Shown here: in pieces, positions 52,072-61,004 of the stretch
How the letters are laid out: each line of letters begins with the position of its first letter
Numbering within the stretch: position 1 is the first letter of the stretch
NCBI RefSeq assembly: GCF_000226975.2
Contig: NZ_CP019285.1
Span: 434,001 to 498,000 of the forward strand
DNA from: Halobiforma lacisalsi AJ5
GTDB taxonomy: Archaea; Halobacteriota; Halobacteria; Halobacteriales; Natrialbaceae
Length of the DNA: 64,000 bases
Direction: 5' to 3'
Translations under genes and position numbers: made by a program
The notes under the pieces: model-generated
What the model was told of the DNA's origin: nothing
Seen by the model: the letters and a program-made list of their open reading frames with translations, nothing else
Database searches by the model: none

Positions 52072-52923
52072 ATGAGAGACGACGGTGCCGACCCCCGCTC
52101 GCGAGACGGACCGACGCCGGTCGCGGACGGCTCCGACGGTTCGGGCCAGCGCGAGGGTGGTCTCGAGTACCGACGCGGCCGCCCTCACCCGGCTCCCGAC
52201 CCCCACTCCGATCGTCGCCTCGAGACCCGCCCCGGTTCGGGTGCTCTCTCCCGCGCGGACGTCCAACGGGATTCGACCGTCCGGCGCTGGGGTATCGTCA
52301 CCCCGAGCGCGACGGTCATCGGCCGCCCGGAGTCGCCCGACTCGGACGTTTCCGAGAGCGTGCGCCGGCTTCACGACGAACAGCACGCGGCGACGCCGGG
52401 CTACAGCGAGCGCGCCCACCGGCTCGACCGGCTCCGGACGACCCAGGCGCTGTGTAACGCCCTCGAGCTGACCCCGTGGCAGCGGGACCTGGCGCTGGGC
52501 GTCATGGACGAGATCGACCTCACGGAGTTCGGCAGCCAGCGGGCCATCCCGAAGGTGGCGCTCGTGGTCATCCGCCACGTCGTCGACGTCGACCGTCGCT
52601 CGTACTTCGGGCTGGACGATGTCGACGCCCAGGAACTGTCACCCGACCGCATGGAGGAGCTGTTCGGGCAGTACCGTGCCCACGACATCGCCGACGAGCC
52701 GACGTTCAAGGAACTGGCGGCGAAGTACGGCCTCGACACGACGAGCCTGAACCGGCTCCGGCGCGTGCTGAAATCGCAACTCGAGGACGACCTCCCCGCC
52801 TACGGGCGGAACCCGTACCGGGATCCGAACCTGCCGGAGAGCGCCGGTACGGAGGACGACGTTCCGACGGCCGAGGCGGCCGAAGACGGGGACAGGGACG
52901 ACGGGGCGAACGACGAACCGTAA
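52072..52923 (+). CDS. Haloarchaeal RNA polymerase subunit epsilon-like protein
   Basis: The 283-residue protein has a disordered, charged N-terminus (about 1-75) and then RRWGIVTPSATVIGRPE. A helical domain follows (LTPWQRDLALGVMDEIDLTEFGSQRAIPKVALVVIRHVVD) that resembles a cyclin/TFB-like fold. In other haloarchaea this protein is annotated as RNA polymerase subunit epsilon, which I recall but cannot verify here. The ATG at 52072 begins the recognisable protein. A DsbA-family gene follows. Confidence 0.7.
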   Translation: MRDDGADPRSRDGPTPVADGSDGSGQREGGLEYRRGRPHPAPDPHSDRRLETRPGSGALSRADVQRDSTVRRWGIVTPSATVIGRPESPDSDVSESVRRLHDEQHAATPGYSERAHRLDRLRTTQALCNALELTPWQRDLALGVMDEIDLTEFGSQRAIPKVALVVIRHVVDVDRRSYFGLDDVDAQELSPDRMEELFGQYRAHDIADEPTFKELAAKYGLDTTSLNRLRRVLKSQLEDDLPAYGRNPYRDPNLPESAGTEDDVPTAEAAEDGDRDDGANDEP

Positions 52924-52987
52924 CTCCGTCACCCGGTTACCCGTCGGTAGCCGACGACTTTTCCATCCGGAACCGCTACCGTCGTCA

Positions 52988-53623
52988 ATGTCCGTAGACG
53001 ACGCGCCCGACCGCCTCGAGGTGTACGCCGACTACGTCTGCCCCTTCTGTTATCTGGGCAGACAGTCGCTCGCACGGTACCGCGAGCGCCGAGACGACCC
53101 CCTCGAGATCGAGTGGCATCCCTACGACCTGCGGCGGGGGAAGCGCAACCCCGACGGCTCGATCGACCACGACGTCGACGACGGGAAAGACGAGGAGTAC
53201 TTCGAGCAAGCGAAAGCAAACGTCCGCCGCCTCCAGGAGCGCTACGACGTGGAGATGGCCCAGGAGATCGCCGCCGACGTCGACTCCCTCGAGGCGCAAC
53301 TCGTCTCCTGGCACGTCAAGCGGGAGTCTCCCGAGCGGTGGACCGCCTTCGACGACGCGATCTACGAGGCGCTGTGGCAGGACGGCCGCGACATCGGCGA
53401 CGAGGACGTGCTGATCGATCTCGCGACCGACGTCGACCTCCCCGCCGACGCGGTTACCGAGGCGCTCGCGGACGACGACCTGCGCGCGACTCTCGAGGAT
53501 CGGTTCGACGACGCACGAAAGCGCGGCGTGACCGGCGTTCCGACGTTCGTCTACGAGGGCCACGCCGCCCGCGGCGCGGTGCCGCCGGAGCAGCTCGAGC
53601 GACTGATCGAGGGGGAGAGTTAG
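52988..53623 (+). CDS. DsbA-family oxidoreductase (FrnE-like)
   Basis: The 211-residue thioredoxin-fold protein has an N-terminal CPFC motif (Cys18, Cys21), the DsbA helical insertion, and the cis-proline region GVTGVPTFVYEG. No signal peptide is seen, so it works in the cytoplasm, unlike periplasmic DsbA; FrnE-type proteins belong here. Its stop overlaps the nadK stop (convergent). Confidence 0.88.
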   Translation: MSVDDAPDRLEVYADYVCPFCYLGRQSLARYRERRDDPLEIEWHPYDLRRGKRNPDGSIDHDVDDGKDEEYFEQAKANVRRLQERYDVEMAQEIAADVDSLEAQLVSWHVKRESPERWTAFDDAIYEALWQDGRDIGDEDVLIDLATDVDLPADAVTEALADDDLRATLEDRFDDARKRGVTGVPTFVYEGHAARGAVPPEQLERLIEGES

Positions 53624-54471
53624 TCCAGTTTCTCCAGCCCGCCGAAGAAGTCCGCCTCCGGGCCGACGAGTCGAACCGGGTCGTCCGCGAGCGAGACCGA
53701 AACCGTCGCGGGCGGTTCGAGGTGCTGCCGGTTGCGGCCATCGCTGATCGCGTAGGCGATGTCGGCTTCCGAGATCGACAGCGTCACCTCGCTGTCGGCG
53801 TCAACGACCAGCGACGGCATCGCGTCGGCGGCGGCCATCTGGGTGACGACCAGCGAGTCCGTGTCGGGCCGGAGCAACGGCCCGCCCTCGCTCAGGTTGT
53901 AGGCGGTCGAGCCAGTCGGGGTCGCGACGAGGACGCCGTCGGCGTGGCTCTCGACGTACCGCTTCCCGTCGATCCGGACCTCGATCGTCGCCCCGCCGCC
54001 CGGACCGCGTCGCGGGCCGTGAACGCTGATCTCGTTGAGCGCGGGCTCGAGCGTCCAGTCGCTCCCACGGCCGGTCGCTCGCAGTCGGGCGAGTTCCCGG
54101 GCCTCGGCCTCGAGCGAGCCGGTCTCTTGCAGGCGGGCGGCGAGATCGGTAATAACGTCGGGAGCATCGCCGGGCGGGACGGCGTTGAGAAAGCCGACCT
54201 CGCCGAGGTTGACGCCGACGATCGGCGTCGAGCCGACTTCGCGGGCGACGAACAGCAGGGTTCCGTCTCCGCCGATGCTCACCACGAAGTCGCGGTCGGC
54301 CATCTCGGCGACCGGAATCCCAGCGACGTCGATCGCGTCGCCGGTGAGTTCGTCGACCGCGACCGCAACGTCGAACTCGCGCTCGAGGCTCTCGGTCAGC
54401 GCCGCGGCGAGTTCGTGGGCGCGCTCGTTGTTCCGCTGGGCGACGATTCCGACCGCGGCGGCTCCCGACAT
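53620..54471 (-). CDS. nadK: NAD kinase
   Basis: NadK phosphorylates NAD+ to NADP+. The 283-residue protein starts at the ATG at 54471 and carries GGDGT (67-71), NLGEVGFLN, ALNEISVHGPRR and the nucleotide motif ATPTGSTAYNLSEGGP. Convergent with the DsbA gene with a 4-bp overlap. With nadABC (20584-24116) it links the window's NAD and NADP synthesis, although far away. Confidence 0.95.
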   Translation of the reverse strand: MSGAAAVGIVAQRNNERAHELAAALTESLEREFDVAVAVDELTGDAIDVAGIPVAEMADRDFVVSIGGDGTLLFVAREVGSTPIVGVNLGEVGFLNAVPPGDAPDVITDLAARLQETGSLEAEARELARLRATGRGSDWTLEPALNEISVHGPRRGPGGGATIEVRIDGKRYVESHADGVLVATPTGSTAYNLSEGGPLLRPDTDSLVVTQMAAADAMPSLVVDADSEVTLSISEADIAYAISDGRNRQHLEPPATVSVSLADDPVRLVGPEADFFGGLEKLD

Positions 54472-54786
54472 CGTCAGCGGATACCGGCCCCGCGATGAAA
54501 AAGTCACCCCCGGTCGACGCTCCAGCGGGCAACAACATTAATGCGAGTGGGTCCACTCGGAATAGGTGAACGCGCGGAGAGCGGTCTCGACCGAGCGCGC
54601 CGATCCGTCGCAGATCTATGACGTACTCCCTCTCTCTTCGACCGACGATGGCGACGGCCTCGATACCGACTGCGAGCCGTTGCGCTCGGGTTCGCATGTG
54701 GCCGTTCCCGGGAGGACACCGGCGGCCGCTCCGCCGACCCACGCTCGTGACGTCCCCGTTGTCGTCGATTCCCGGCGGTGGTGCTC
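54472..54786. other. Divergent region between nadK and the KaiC-like gene
   Basis: This 315-bp gap contains a TATA-like CATTAATG near 54536 and the 16-bp inverted repeat CGAGTGG-GT-CCACTCG (54544-54559). A 74-codon frame at 54566-54790 has no supporting features. Confidence 0.5.
54544..54559. promoter_or_regulatory. Inverted repeat CGAGTGG-GT-CCACTCG
   Basis: Seven-bp arms with a two-base centre, just after a TATA-like box on the plus strand. A candidate operator for the KaiC-like transcript. Confidence 0.4.
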
Positions 54787-56199
54787 GTGACTGACGATTT
54801 CGACGACCACGACGACCACGACGGCCGCGATGACCACGACGACTGGTTCGAGCGGGCGCTGGCGGAAGTGGACGAGGGCGACGACCCCGACGACCCCGAC
54901 GACTCCGACCTGTTCGAAGAGGAGTGGGACGACGAGGCCGAGGCGGCTCCGGATTCGGACCCGAACTCGAGTCCACCCGATCCGTCGCCGCCGTCGGAAG
55001 GCCCGTTCGAACCGGAACCCCACATCGTCGACGAGGCGGTCGGCGAGGGCGAGGGTGAGGGCGCGGGCAAACGGAGCGATTCGGATTCGTCCGACGGGGA
55101 CGCGATCGGCGACGAATCGCTCGAGCCGATAGCGGACCCGGACCCGGATCCGAACCTGAACTCGAACGCAAACGTGAACGCGGAGCCGACCTTCGACCCC
55201 GCCCAAGTAGAACCCGATCTCGAACCCAACCAAGCGGACCCCGATCTCGAGCCCGATCCGCCGTCCGAGTCCGACGAGGGCGACGAGGGCGACGACGATA
55301 GCCCCCTCTTCGATCAGAGTTTCGGCGACGCCCTCGAGAACGCCGCAGTCCCGGACGTCGGCGACGAATCCGACGGGGCGAGTCAGATGGCTGGCGGGAT
55401 GCAGGAGCCCGGTTCCGGCGCCGACACCGGCACCGGCGCCGCCGTCGACTTCGGGTTCGGCGGCCCGGGCAGTGATGATTTCGACGACGAGCCCGACAGC
55501 GACCTCCCGCGGACCGAACTCGGCGTCGAGGGACTCGACCGGATGATCCGGGGCGGCGTCCCCGAACGGTCGCTGATGGTCGCGATCGGCAGCGCCGGCA
55601 CCGGGAAGACGACCCTCGGACTCCAGTTCCTCGACCGGGGGCTCGCCGACGGCGAACGCGCAGTGTACATCACCCTCGAGGAGAGCCGCCAGCGAGTGAT
55701 CGACAGCGCGACCGAGAAGGGGATGCCGTTCGATCGGTACGTCGACGAAGGGAGTCTCGCGATCGTCGACCTCGACCCGGTCGAGATGGCGAACAGCCTT
55801 GCCTCGATCCGCAACGAACTCCCGCAACTCGTCGAGGAGTTCGGGGCCACCCGGCTGGTGCTCGACTCGGTTTCGCTGCTCGAGATGATGTACGAGAACC
55901 GTGCCAAGCGCCGCAACGAGGTCTACGACTTCACGAAGGGGCTGAAGGAGGCGGGCGTAACGGCGCTGTTGACGAGCGAGGCCGCGGAGGAGAACCCCTA
56001 CGCGTCCCGGCACGGAATCGTCGAGTACCTCACGGACGCCGTCTTCGTCATGCAGTACGTCCGGCCGGACGACTTCCGGGAGACGCGGCTCGCGATCGAG
56101 ATCCAGAAGATCAGGGACGCGAACCACTCCCGGGAGAAGAAGCCGTACGAGATCACCGACGACGGGATCTCGGTGTACCAGCAGGCGAACCTGTTTTAG
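54787..56199 (+). CDS. KaiC/RadA-like ATPase with long acidic N-terminus
   Basis: The 470-residue protein has a disordered, Asp/Glu/Pro-rich N-terminal ~235 residues. A single RecA/KaiC domain follows: TELGVEGLDRMIRGGVPE, Walker A GSAGTGKTTLG, Walker-B-like TRLVLDSVSLLE, and EIQKIRDANHSREKKPYEI. One domain only, so it is not a circadian KaiC. Haloarchaeal KaiC-likes often work with signalling or motility systems. GTG starts at 54778, 54781 and 54787 are all possible; 54787 gives the common MTD start. An amphi-Trp gene follows. Confidence 0.8.
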   Translation: MTDDFDDHDDHDGRDDHDDWFERALAEVDEGDDPDDPDDSDLFEEEWDDEAEAAPDSDPNSSPPDPSPPSEGPFEPEPHIVDEAVGEGEGEGAGKRSDSDSSDGDAIGDESLEPIADPDPDPNLNSNANVNAEPTFDPAQVEPDLEPNQADPDLEPDPPSESDEGDEGDDDSPLFDQSFGDALENAAVPDVGDESDGASQMAGGMQEPGSGADTGTGAAVDFGFGGPGSDDFDDEPDSDLPRTELGVEGLDRMIRGGVPERSLMVAIGSAGTGKTTLGLQFLDRGLADGERAVYITLEESRQRVIDSATEKGMPFDRYVDEGSLAIVDLDPVEMANSLASIRNELPQLVEEFGATRLVLDSVSLLEMMYENRAKRRNEVYDFTKGLKEAGVTALLTSEAAEENPYASRHGIVEYLTDAVFVMQYVRPDDFRETRLAIEIQKIRDANHSREKKPYEITDDGISVYQQANLF

Positions 56200-56329
56200 T
56201 CGTTGGTCTCGAGCCTCGAGTCATCCAATGGGAGTAAGGACTCCCTTCGAACCGTTTCGTTACGGTAAACGGAAATTAGGGGCGCGTTGCCAACCCATAC
56301 TTTTGCTGACGGCGTTGCGACGTGTCCTC

Positions 56330-56593
56330 ATGGCGGACCGGACCTCGGCCGACGAAACGCTCACGCGGGACGAACTCGCGGCGTTCTTCGAACACCTCGG
56401 CACTGAGTTCGCCGAGAACGGCGAGCTGGACGAGCAAAGCGTGCAAATTCAGGTCGGCAACAAGACGGTGCAGCTCAATCCCCCGGAGACCGTCGACCTC
56501 TCGGTCGACGTCGTCGAGCGCTCCCCAATGCTTCGCGGCACGCGAGAAACGATCGAGATCGAAGTGACCTGGAGGCCGTCCCGGTCCGACTGA
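56330..56593 (+). CDS. Amphi-Trp domain protein
   Basis: The 87-residue protein shows the amphi-Trp pattern: LTRDELAAFFEHLGTEFAENGEL and a strand LNPPETVDLSVDVVER, ending EIEVTWRPS with the conserved Trp. The start is the ATG at 56330. Function is unknown. It resembles the N-terminal domain of the protein at 17406. Confidence 0.78.
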   Translation: MADRTSADETLTRDELAAFFEHLGTEFAENGELDEQSVQIQVGNKTVQLNPPETVDLSVDVVERSPMLRGTRETIEIEVTWRPSRSD

Positions 56594-56794
56594 CAGCGGG
56601 GACCCGGGGCGGTCGGAGCGAATCGGGGCCGGCACCGCGAGCCGGCTCGTCGAGCAGAACCCTGCGGCGCGAATCGGTCGTGACAGGCTGGACGGGGCGT
56701 CAGGCGGCACTCCGGATCAAACGCGCGAGCCGTTCACACGGGGCGACCGGGAATTGAGAAGGTCTTTTTCCTCCCGCACCAGTGGTCCGACTAG

Positions 56795-57229
56795 ATGTAC
56801 GAGACGATCCTCTTTCCCACCGACGGGAGCGATCACGCCGAGACAGTGGCCGAGCACGCGCTCGACGTCGCGACGACGCGAGACGCGACGGTACACGTTC
56901 TGTCAGTCGTCGACGACCGCTCGTTTCTCGTGTTAGACGACGAGCGCGTCGAACAGGTCCGCAAAGACCTCGAGGAGAACGCACGCGAAGCGACCGACGC
57001 GGCGGCGACGGCCGCCGCCGATCACGGCCTCGAGGTCGAGACCGCCGTCGACACCGGTCACCCCGCCGAGTGCATCGTCGACTACGCGGACGCGAACGAC
57101 GTCGATCTGATCGTGATGGGGACCAGCGGCGACGACTACGAGAACAACGTCGTCGGCAGCGTCTCCCAGCGCGTCGTCCGGCAGTCGCCCGTCCCCGTGT
57201 TGACGATCGGTCCCGACGTCGAGAACTGA
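56795..57229 (+). CDS. Universal stress protein (UspA family)
   Basis: The 144-residue protein has the Usp fold with a P-loop-like nucleotide site: ILFPTDGSDHAET at the N-terminus and GTSGDDYENNVVGSVSQRV (Gly-rich) near the C-terminus, ending VLTIGPD. It probably binds ATP and responds to stress. A T-rich TATA-like box (CTTTTTCC) lies about 28 bp upstream. Confidence 0.93.
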   Translation: MYETILFPTDGSDHAETVAEHALDVATTRDATVHVLSVVDDRSFLVLDDERVEQVRKDLEENAREATDAAATAAADHGLEVETAVDTGHPAECIVDYADANDVDLIVMGTSGDDYENNVVGSVSQRVVRQSPVPVLTIGPDVEN

Positions 57230-57436
57230 AACGGAGTGCTGGAACGAGTTCTCGGCGCGACCGTCGTCCTGCGGTCGCACCGGAACTGGCTTACAGCGGT
57301 CCGTATGACGATCGATCGTCGGCCCGTATGTCGCTCTCGAGCGGACCGCCCTGACACCCCTTCATCTCTGTCGGCCCCGTCGGCCCGGCCGTAAGCGAGC
57401 ACCGCGGGTGGGCGGTACATCCACCGACCGATCAGT

Positions 57437-57481
57437 AGATCTATCCGTCGGCACGGGACCTATCATCAGATCTATCCGTCG
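57437..57481 (+). promoter_or_regulatory. Direct repeats before the membrane protein gene
   Basis: AGATCTATCCGTCG occurs twice (57437-57450 and 57468-57481), 31 bp apart, about three helical turns. The second ends 21 bp before the ATG at 57503. Likely binding sites for one regulator. Confidence 0.45.
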
Positions 57482-57502
57482 ACAGGAGGTACCCGTTCGA
57501 GT

Positions 57503-58945
57503 ATGCGCCGCTCGACCGTGATCACGCTGGCCGTCCTCGCAACCGCGTTCCTCCTCGTGGGCGGGCCATCGCTGCTTTTCTCGCCGTCGACCGATCGGGT
57601 CGCTCCCGAGGAGGCGGACGAGCCCGAACCGGAGATCGTCTCCTTCGAGGATAGTGATAGCGGTTTCTGGCCGTACCTCAACCAGCGCCGGACCCACGAA
57701 AAGCGAAGCCCGGTAAACGTCGTCGTTCGCGGTGACGCCGACCGGACGCTGCGGCTGCTGGCCGAACACGGCGAGGGCGACTGGGAAGAACCCGAGCACG
57801 ATCACTTCGACGCGGACGAATTCGTCGGCCTGGACGGCAACGAAACCGACGCGACGGAGGCGAACGGCAGCGAGGCGTTCGAAAACGAAAGCGAGAACGA
57901 GAACGCGACCGCCGGCGCGGACGGCGTCGGCACGGAGATCGAAGACGGAATCCGGCCGATCCCCCCGACCGAGATCCCCTGGTCACAGGCCGACGGCGCG
58001 ACCCGCTACGCGTACGTCGACCCCGGCCCCGGCGAGGACGCCTACTGGACCACCGAGACCGTCCAGTACGAGGACGGCGAGTACTACGGGTACCGCTATC
58101 ACATCCGCGCCTACGAGAGTCCCAACCCCGACGACCGGTGGATCGCGATGCAGACCCACTCGGAGCACTTCGACTGGTTCACCCTCCGTCACCGCGTCGA
58201 CGGGGTCGAGGCCGCCCAACTTCGGCTCGAGAACGATCTGATGGCGATCCCGAGGGTCGACGTCCAGGAGGACGTCCAGCGGATCTACCTGGCCAACAGC
58301 GGCCCCTCCGACGCCGACGGCTGGGCGACGCAGGTCGACCTGACCGCGGCAGCGACGGCCGCGGTCCTCGCGCTGGCGGCGGGGCGGACGCGAGGGCGCG
58401 GCTCCGACGACGGGACGGACGGGCCGCTCGAGTCGGTCCGCCGAGCGATCGACGAGCGGCTGACCGACGCCGATCGCGAACGGCTCTCGGCCTCCGCCGA
58501 CCGCATCGAAGCGCGACACCTGATCCTCGCGGCGACGATCCTGACGATCGTCCTGGGCGTTCGGATCGGCGGCATCGCCCTCGACCGGACGATCGACGCC
58601 CTCTCGGCACACGCGATCGCTTCCCTGCTGTACCCCTTCATCGCGGCCGGGGTACCGATCTCGACGTACGCGATCGCGAGCGGCCTCGAGCACCGCCTCG
58701 ACGCTGCCGTCACCGCCTCGGGATCGCTCGCGGTCGCGATCTGGCTCGACTACTCGTTGCTGGGGGTCGACGTGTTGCCCCTCGACGTCGTGGTCCAGCG
58801 GATGCTGGTCGTCGTCGCACTCGGCCTGATCGCCGCCGGCGCGGCCCGACGGGCGACCCGGGAGACGCGATTCAACAACTTCCTGCTGGCCGGCACCCTC
58901 GCGTGGGTTCTCGTACTCGCCGGCACGCTGCTGGGCTACCTGTAA
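57503..58945 (+). CDS. Uncharacterised membrane-anchored protein with extracellular domain
   Basis: The 480-residue protein starts with a signal/anchor helix (VITLAVLATAFLLVGGPSLLF). A domain of about 260 residues follows with an acidic Asn/Glu-rich stretch (around 110-140) and aromatic strands (YYGYRYHIRAYESPNPDDRW). It ends with about five helices after residue 280. The fold suggests an outside sensor or enzyme domain followed by a membrane domain; no family was recognised. Direct repeats lie in its promoter. Confidence 0.6.
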   Translation: MRRSTVITLAVLATAFLLVGGPSLLFSPSTDRVAPEEADEPEPEIVSFEDSDSGFWPYLNQRRTHEKRSPVNVVVRGDADRTLRLLAEHGEGDWEEPEHDHFDADEFVGLDGNETDATEANGSEAFENESENENATAGADGVGTEIEDGIRPIPPTEIPWSQADGATRYAYVDPGPGEDAYWTTETVQYEDGEYYGYRYHIRAYESPNPDDRWIAMQTHSEHFDWFTLRHRVDGVEAAQLRLENDLMAIPRVDVQEDVQRIYLANSGPSDADGWATQVDLTAAATAAVLALAAGRTRGRGSDDGTDGPLESVRRAIDERLTDADRERLSASADRIEARHLILAATILTIVLGVRIGGIALDRTIDALSAHAIASLLYPFIAAGVPISTYAIASGLEHRLDAAVTASGSLAVAIWLDYSLLGVDVLPLDVVVQRMLVVVALGLIAAGAARRATRETRFNNFLLAGTLAWVLVLAGTLLGYL

Positions 58946-59008
58946 CGATCGCCGGTGTTACCGGCTATCGGCCCCGTTTTCCGGCACGAACTGTAGACCA
59001 CCCCAAGG

Positions 59009-59112
59009 AATTTAACCGACAACCGGCTACTGTCGCGTGTGATCGTTCCCTCCGGTCAGGTTCGCCCGGCCGGTTAGCCGTGCTTCTGGTCCGAGTTAGT
59101 AACCGTTAAATG
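59009..59112 (+). promoter_or_regulatory. Promoter region of the RNA polymerase operon
   Basis: Two TATA-like boxes precede rpoH: AATTTAAC (59009-59016) and GTTAAATG (59105-59112). They would give leaders of about 160 and 65 nt. Confidence 0.4.
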
Positions 59113-59195
59113 CCTCCCGGCGCTACCTGGCTGTAGTATCTCGTGACAGCCGCTTCTCTCCCGATAGCGCACACGCACACGAACACCCACTCAAC

Positions 59196-59423
59196 ATGGT
59201 AGACGTAAGCCAACACGAACTCGTGCCGGAGCACACCGTCCTCGAGGACGACGAACTCGAGGAGGTGCTCGCCGAGTACGACATCGACCGTACAGACTTA
59301 CCGAAGATCAAGCGCAACGACCCCGCGCTCCCTGACGAGGCGGAGGTCGGAGACGTCATCAAGATCGTTCGGGACTCACGAACAACCGATCAGGCAGTCG
59401 TATACCGACTCGTGGTGGAATAA
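59196..59423 (+). CDS. rpoH: RNA polymerase subunit H
   Basis: The 75-residue archaeal Rpo5/RpoH corresponds to the C-terminal domain of eukaryotic Rpb5. Motifs: [24 protein letters not shown] and [10 protein letters not shown]. It is the first gene of the operon; its stop codon directly abuts the start of rpoB2 (TAAATG). Confidence 0.96.
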   Translation: MVDVSQHELVPEHTVLEDDELEEVLAEYDIDRTDLPKIKRNDPALPDEAEVGDVIKIVRDSRTTDQAVVYRLVVE

Positions 59424-61001
59424 ATGGCAATGGAACTCAACCGCGAAAAACGACGGGACATCTCGCGCGAATATTTCTCGAGGGAACGGCTCGCAGAACA
59501 CCACTTCCGCTCCTTCAACGCCTTCCTCAACCGGGGGATGCAGGAGGTCGTCGACGAGAAAGAGACGATCGACACGGACATCGGCGACAAGGAAGGCGAG
59601 GAGCCCGTCCACGTCGAACTCGGTGACGTTCGCGTCGTCACGCCCCGCGTTCGGGAGGCCGACGGCTCGGAAGAACTGCTCTACCCGCAGGAGGCCCGCC
59701 TCCGGAACATCACCTACTCCGCGCCCGTCTTCATGGAGATGTCCATCGTCAAGGGCGAGGAGGGCGACGAGCGTGTCGTCGACTCCACCGAGACGAAGAT
59801 CGGTCGGATGCCGATCATGGTCGGCTCCGACAAGTGTAACATCGCCGGGTTTAGCGACGACGAACTGATCGAGATCGGCGAGGACCCCGCCGACCCCGGC
59901 GGCTACTTCATCGTCAACGGCTCCGAGCGGGTGCTGATGACAAGCGAGGACCTCGCGCCGAACAAGATCCTCGCCGAGTACGACACGAAGTACGGCGACG
60001 AGATCCAGGTCGCCAAGACCTTCTCGCAGCGTCGCGGGTATCGGGCGCTGGTGCTGTGTGAGCGAACGCGGGACGGCCTGCTCGAGGTCTCGTTCCCGTC
60101 GGTCTCCGGCTCTATCAACTTCGTCACCCTCGTGCGTGCGCTTGGCCTCGAGAGCGACGAGGAGATCGTCCACAAGGTCTCGAACGACCCCGAGGTCGTC
60201 AAGTACATGCTCGAGAACCTGGAGGAAGCGGAGGTCCAGACCGAGGAGGAGGCCATCGAGATGCTCGGGAAACGCGTCGCCTCCGGCCAGGGCAAGAACT
60301 ACCAGCTCAAGCGAGCCAACTACGTCATCGACCGGTATCTCCTGCCCCATCTCCACGAGGACGGCGTCGACGAGGAGGACGTCCGCATCAACAAGGCCCA
60401 CTACCTCTGTCGGATGGCCGAGGCCTGTTTCGAACTCGCGCTCGGTCGCCGCGAGTCCGACGACAAGGACCACTACGCCAACAAGCGGCTGAAGGTCTCC
60501 GGCGACCTGATGAAGGACCTGTTCCGGACCGCGCTGAACAAGCTCGCCCGGGACGTCAAGTACCAGCTCGAGCGCGCCAACATGCGCAACCGGAACCTCT
60601 CGGTCTCGACGGTCGTCCGCTCGGACGTCCTCACGGAGCGACTCGAGCACCCGATCGCGACGGGCAACTGGGTCGGCGGCCGCTCGGGCGTCTCCCAGCT
60701 GGTCGACCGGACCGACTTCATGGGTGTTCTCTCGCACCTGCGGCGACTGCGCTCGCCGCTCTCGCGGTCCCAGCCCCACTTCGAGGCGCGGGACCTGCAC
60801 GCGACCCAGTGGGGTCGCATCTGTCCCTCCGAGACGCCGGAGGGACCGAACTGTGGCCTGGTGAAGAACTTCGCCCAGGCGATGGAGCTCTCCCAGAACA
60901 TCGAAGACGAACAGGCGCTCAAGCGCGAACTCGCCTCGATGGGCGTCGAGGGGATTCCGGGTATCGAGAGCATCGAACGATCGACGACAGCAGACGACTA
61001 A
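59424..61001 (+). CDS. rpoB2: RNA polymerase subunit B'' (N-terminal half of beta)
   Basis: The 525-residue subunit is the first half of the split archaeal beta subunit. Features: FLNRGMQEVVDE, YFIVNGSERVLM, the fork/lobe region with NWVGGRSGVSQLVDRT, and the closing HATQWGRICPSETPEGPNCGLVKN region, with SETPEGPN at the split. A start at 59430 (MELNREK) is possible. 3 bp separate it from rpoB1. Confidence 0.97.
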   Translation: MAMELNREKRRDISREYFSRERLAEHHFRSFNAFLNRGMQEVVDEKETIDTDIGDKEGEEPVHVELGDVRVVTPRVREADGSEELLYPQEARLRNITYSAPVFMEMSIVKGEEGDERVVDSTETKIGRMPIMVGSDKCNIAGFSDDELIEIGEDPADPGGYFIVNGSERVLMTSEDLAPNKILAEYDTKYGDEIQVAKTFSQRRGYRALVLCERTRDGLLEVSFPSVSGSINFVTLVRALGLESDEEIVHKVSNDPEVVKYMLENLEEAEVQTEEEAIEMLGKRVASGQGKNYQLKRANYVIDRYLLPHLHEDGVDEEDVRINKAHYLCRMAEACFELALGRRESDDKDHYANKRLKVSGDLMKDLFRTALNKLARDVKYQLERANMRNRNLSVSTVVRSDVLTERLEHPIATGNWVGGRSGVSQLVDRTDFMGVLSHLRRLRSPLSRSQPHFEARDLHATQWGRICPSETPEGPNCGLVKNFAQAMELSQNIEDEQALKRELASMGVEGIPGIESIERSTTADD

Positions 61002-61004
61002 TCC

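Noticed and set aside
54566..54790. 74-codon gene before the KaiC-like gene
   Set aside because: Overlaps the KaiC-like start, no motif, non-acidic composition.
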